From Streptomyces davaonensis JCM 4913 (GTDB taxonomy: Bacteria > Actinomycetota > Actinomycetes > Streptomycetales > Streptomycetaceae): 64,000 nt of DNA. Each line of letters starts with the position of its first letter. Within the stretch, counting starts at the first letter, position 1. The position numbers and the translations under genes were made by a program. Below are positions 61,990 through 64,000 of the stretch, one piece after another. The notes below the pieces were generated by a model. It was not told where the DNA came from. It was given only the letters and a program-made list of their open reading frames with translations, and searched no databases. The DNA lies in NCBI RefSeq assembly GCF_000349325.1, contig NC_020504.1, forward strand, positions 7,102,053-7,166,052, written 5' to 3'.

Positions 61990-64000
61990 GTGTCAAAGCC
62001 GCCGTTCACGCACCTGCACGTCCACACCCAGTACTCGCTGCTGGACGGTGCCGCGCGGCTGAAGGACATGTTCAACGCGTGCAATGAGATGGGCATGACG
62101 CACATCGCCATGTCCGACCACGGCAACCTCCATGGCGCGTACGACTTCTTCCACTCCGCGAAGAAGGCCGGAGTCACCCCGATCATCGGGATCGAGGCCT
62201 ATGTCGCCCCCGAGTCCCGGCGCAACAAGCGCAAGATCCAGTGGGGCCAGCCGCACCAGAAGCGGGACGACGTCTCCGGTTCCGGTGGCTACACCCACAA
62301 GACGATCTGGGCGGCCAACGCGACGGGCCTGCACAACCTCTTCAAGCTCTCCTCCGACGCCTACGCCGAGGGCTGGCTCCAGAAGTGGCCCCGGATGGAC
62401 AAGGAGACCATCTCCCAGTGGTCCGAGGGGCTCATCGCCTCCACCGGCTGCCCCTCGGGCGAGCTCCAGACCCGGCTGCGCCTCGGCCAGTACGACGAGG
62501 CCCTGAAGGCCGCCGCCGAGTACCAGGACATCTTCGGCAAGGACCGCTACTTCCTGGAGCTGATGGACCACGGCATCGAGATCGAGCGCCGGGTCCGCGA
62601 CGGCCTGCTGGAGATCGGCAAGAAGCTCGGCATCCCCCCGCTGGTCACCAACGACTCGCACTACACCTACGCGCACGAGGCGACCGCGCACGACGCCCTG
62701 CTGTGCATCCAGACCGGCAAGAACCTCTCCGACCCCGACCGCTTCCGGTTCGACGGCACGGGTTACTACCTGAAGTCCACGGACGAGATGTACGCCGTCG
62801 ACTCCTCGGACGCCTGGCAGGAGGGCTGCCGCAACACCCTCCTGGTCGCCGAGCAGATCGACACCACGGGCATGTTCCAGGAGAAGAACCTCATGCCCAA
62901 GTTCGACATCCCCGAGGGCTACACCGAGGTCTCCTGGTTCCGCGAGGAGACCATGCGCGGCATGAACCGCCGCTTCCCGGACGGCATCCCGGACGACCGG
63001 ATGAAGCAGGTCGAGTACGAGATGGACACCATCATCTCGATGGGGTTCCCGGGCTACTTCCTCGTCGTCGCCGACTTCATCATGTGGGCCAAGAGCCAGG
63101 GCATCGCGGTCGGCCCCGGCCGAGGCTCCGCGGCCGGCTCGATCGTCGCCTACGCCATGGGCATCACCGACCTCGACCCGATCCCGCACGGCCTGATCTT
63201 CGAGCGGTTCCTCAACCCCGAGCGCATCTCCATGCCCGACGTCGACATCGACTTCGACGAGCGCAGGCGCGTCGAGGTGATCAGGTACGTCACGGAGAAA
63301 TACGGCTCCGACAAGGTCGCCATGATCGGCACCTACGGCAAGATCAAGGCGAAGAACGCCATCAAGGACTCCGCGCGCGTCCTGGGCTACCCGTACGCGA
63401 TGGGCGACCGGCTCACCAAGGCCATGCCTGCGGACGTCCTCGGCAAGGGCATCGACCTCGACGGCATCACCAACCCCTCCCACCCTCGCTACAGCGAGGC
63501 GGGCGAGATCCGGGCGATGTACGAGAACGAGCCGGATGTGAAGAAGGTCATCGACACCGCCAAGGGCGTCGAGGGCCTGGTCCGGCAGATGGGCGTGCAC
63601 GCCGCCGGCGTCATCATGTCCAGCGAGCCGATCGTCGACCACGCGCCGATCTGGGTGCGGCACACCGACGGCGTGACCATCACGCAGTGGGACTACCCCC
63701 AGTGCGAGTCGCTCGGCCTGCTGAAGATGGACTTCCTCGGCCTGCGCAACCTGACGATCATGGACGACGCCGTCAAGATGGTGAAGTCCAACAAGGGCGT
63801 CGAACTCGACCTGCTGGCCCTGCCGCTCGACGACCCGACGACCTTCGAACTCCTCCAGCGCGGCGACACCCTCGGCGTCTTCCAGTTCGACGGCGGCCCC
63901 ATGCGCTCCCTGCTGCGCCTGATGAAGCCCGACAACTTCGAAGACATCTCCGCCGTGTCGGCGCTCTACCGTCCCGGCCCGATGGGCATGGACTCGCACA
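61990..64000 (+). CDS. dnaE: DNA polymerase III alpha subunit DnaE, 5' part
   Basis: Replicative polymerase. 670 residues are present and the gene runs off the window. N-terminal PHP domain ([20 protein letters not shown]), then [20 protein letters not shown] and [14 protein letters not shown] with the catalytic Asp residues of the C-family palm. [18 protein letters not shown] and [12 protein letters not shown] also match. GTG at 61990 with GGAGG 8 nt upstream. The PHP His/Asp residues look intact, so metal-dependent proofreading by PHP is possible as in mycobacterial DnaE1. Confidence 0.97.
   Translation, partial: MSKPPFTHLHVHTQYSLLDGAARLKDMFNACNEMGMTHIAMSDHGNLHGAYDFFHSAKKAGVTPIIGIEAYVAPESRRNKRKIQWGQPHQKRDDVSGSGGYTHKTIWAANATGLHNLFKLSSDAYAEGWLQKWPRMDKETISQWSEGLIASTGCPSGELQTRLRLGQYDEALKAAAEYQDIFGKDRYFLELMDHGIEIERRVRDGLLEIGKKLGIPPLVTNDSHYTYAHEATAHDALLCIQTGKNLSDPDRFRFDGTGYYLKSTDEMYAVDSSDAWQEGCRNTLLVAEQIDTTGMFQEKNLMPKFDIPEGYTEVSWFREETMRGMNRRFPDGIPDDRMKQVEYEMDTIISMGFPGYFLVVADFIMWAKSQGIAVGPGRGSAAGSIVAYAMGITDLDPIPHGLIFERFLNPERISMPDVDIDFDERRRVEVIRYVTEKYGSDKVAMIGTYGKIKAKNAIKDSARVLGYPYAMGDRLTKAMPADVLGKGIDLDGITNPSHPRYSEAGEIRAMYENEPDVKKVIDTAKGVEGLVRQMGVHAAGVIMSSEPIVDHAPIWVRHTDGVTITQWDYPQCESLGLLKMDFLGLRNLTIMDDAVKMVKSNKGVELDLLALPLDDPTTFELLQRGDTLGVFQFDGGPMRSLLRLMKPDNFEDISAVSALYRPGPMGMDSH

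Noticed and set aside
61993..63999. Minus-strand open frame of about 668 codons opposite dnaE
   Set aside because: dnaE motifs are complete on the plus strand; the antisense product is His/Val/Asp-rich without homology.

Overview
The window is high-GC actinobacterial chromosome and almost certainly Streptomyces. Evidence for this is the strong G/C third-position bias, frequent GTG starts, a Streptomyces-style PASTA kinase, ftsZ followed by the pgeF-yggS-sepF-yggT-divIVA order, a T-box in front of a long eukaryote-like ileS, and a HEPN protein of the SAV_6107 type. From memory of family order (not searched), the segment matches the conserved core stretch running from the class II DAHP synthase to dnaE, and much of that order is shared with Mycobacterium (aroG, pknL, Rv2175c, then the dcw cluster and wag31). 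The only clear mobile DNA is one IS982-like element near the left end.

Layout. 1-2.5 kb: end of class II DAHP synthase with a strong terminator, iron-box-controlled bfd, an intact IS982-family element placed exactly at the bfd stop codon, and bfr. 2.6-11.3 kb: a sulfite-oxidase-like molybdoenzyme, endonuclease IV coupled to a 4-PASTA Ser/Thr kinase, the thiO-thiS-thiG operon under a TPP riboswitch, a small conserved protein, an FAD-dependent reductase, an Rv2175c-type DNA-binding protein and thiE. 11.3-27.6 kb: metF behind a symmetric four-half-site operator, a membrane protein with a Tyr/Gln/Gly-rich tail, a CrtI-like FAD enzyme, a DUF4126 membrane protein, a degenerate ABC ATPase-YhgE-TetR operon with an obvious TetR palindrome, a HEPN protein, a methyltransferase, a DUF3040 protein, a MoxR-DUF58-transglutaminase operon and a beta-carbonic anhydrase.

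27.7-45.6 kb: the division and cell wall (dcw) cluster rsmH-ftsL-ftsI-murE-murF-mraY-murD-ftsW-murG-ftsQ-ftsZ-pgeF-yggS-sepF-yggT-divIVA, all on the plus strand and mostly with 4-nt stop/start overlaps or very short gaps, closed by a 19-bp UUCG-loop terminator. Two leaders here are unusual. The ftsL start region is present as three 32-bp tandem units that make two 11-codon ORFs chained by GTGA overlaps into ftsL. The ftsZ leader contains a 24-codon ORF with a good Shine-Dalgarno sequence and an in-frame TTA (bldA) codon, and this ORF ends on a hairpin.

45.7-64 kb: ileS with its T-box, a DksA/TraR zinc-finger protein carrying a histone-H1-like Lys/Ala tail, lspA-rluD-GNAT, an NhaP-type antiporter, an MscS channel, a dienelactone-hydrolase-like protein, an M43 metalloprotease, a Tat-exported PhoD, a membrane-anchored DsbA-like thioredoxin with an unknown membrane partner, a DUF2252 protein and the 5' two thirds of dnaE. 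I see no rRNA, tRNA, CRISPR array, prophage or biosynthetic gene cluster.
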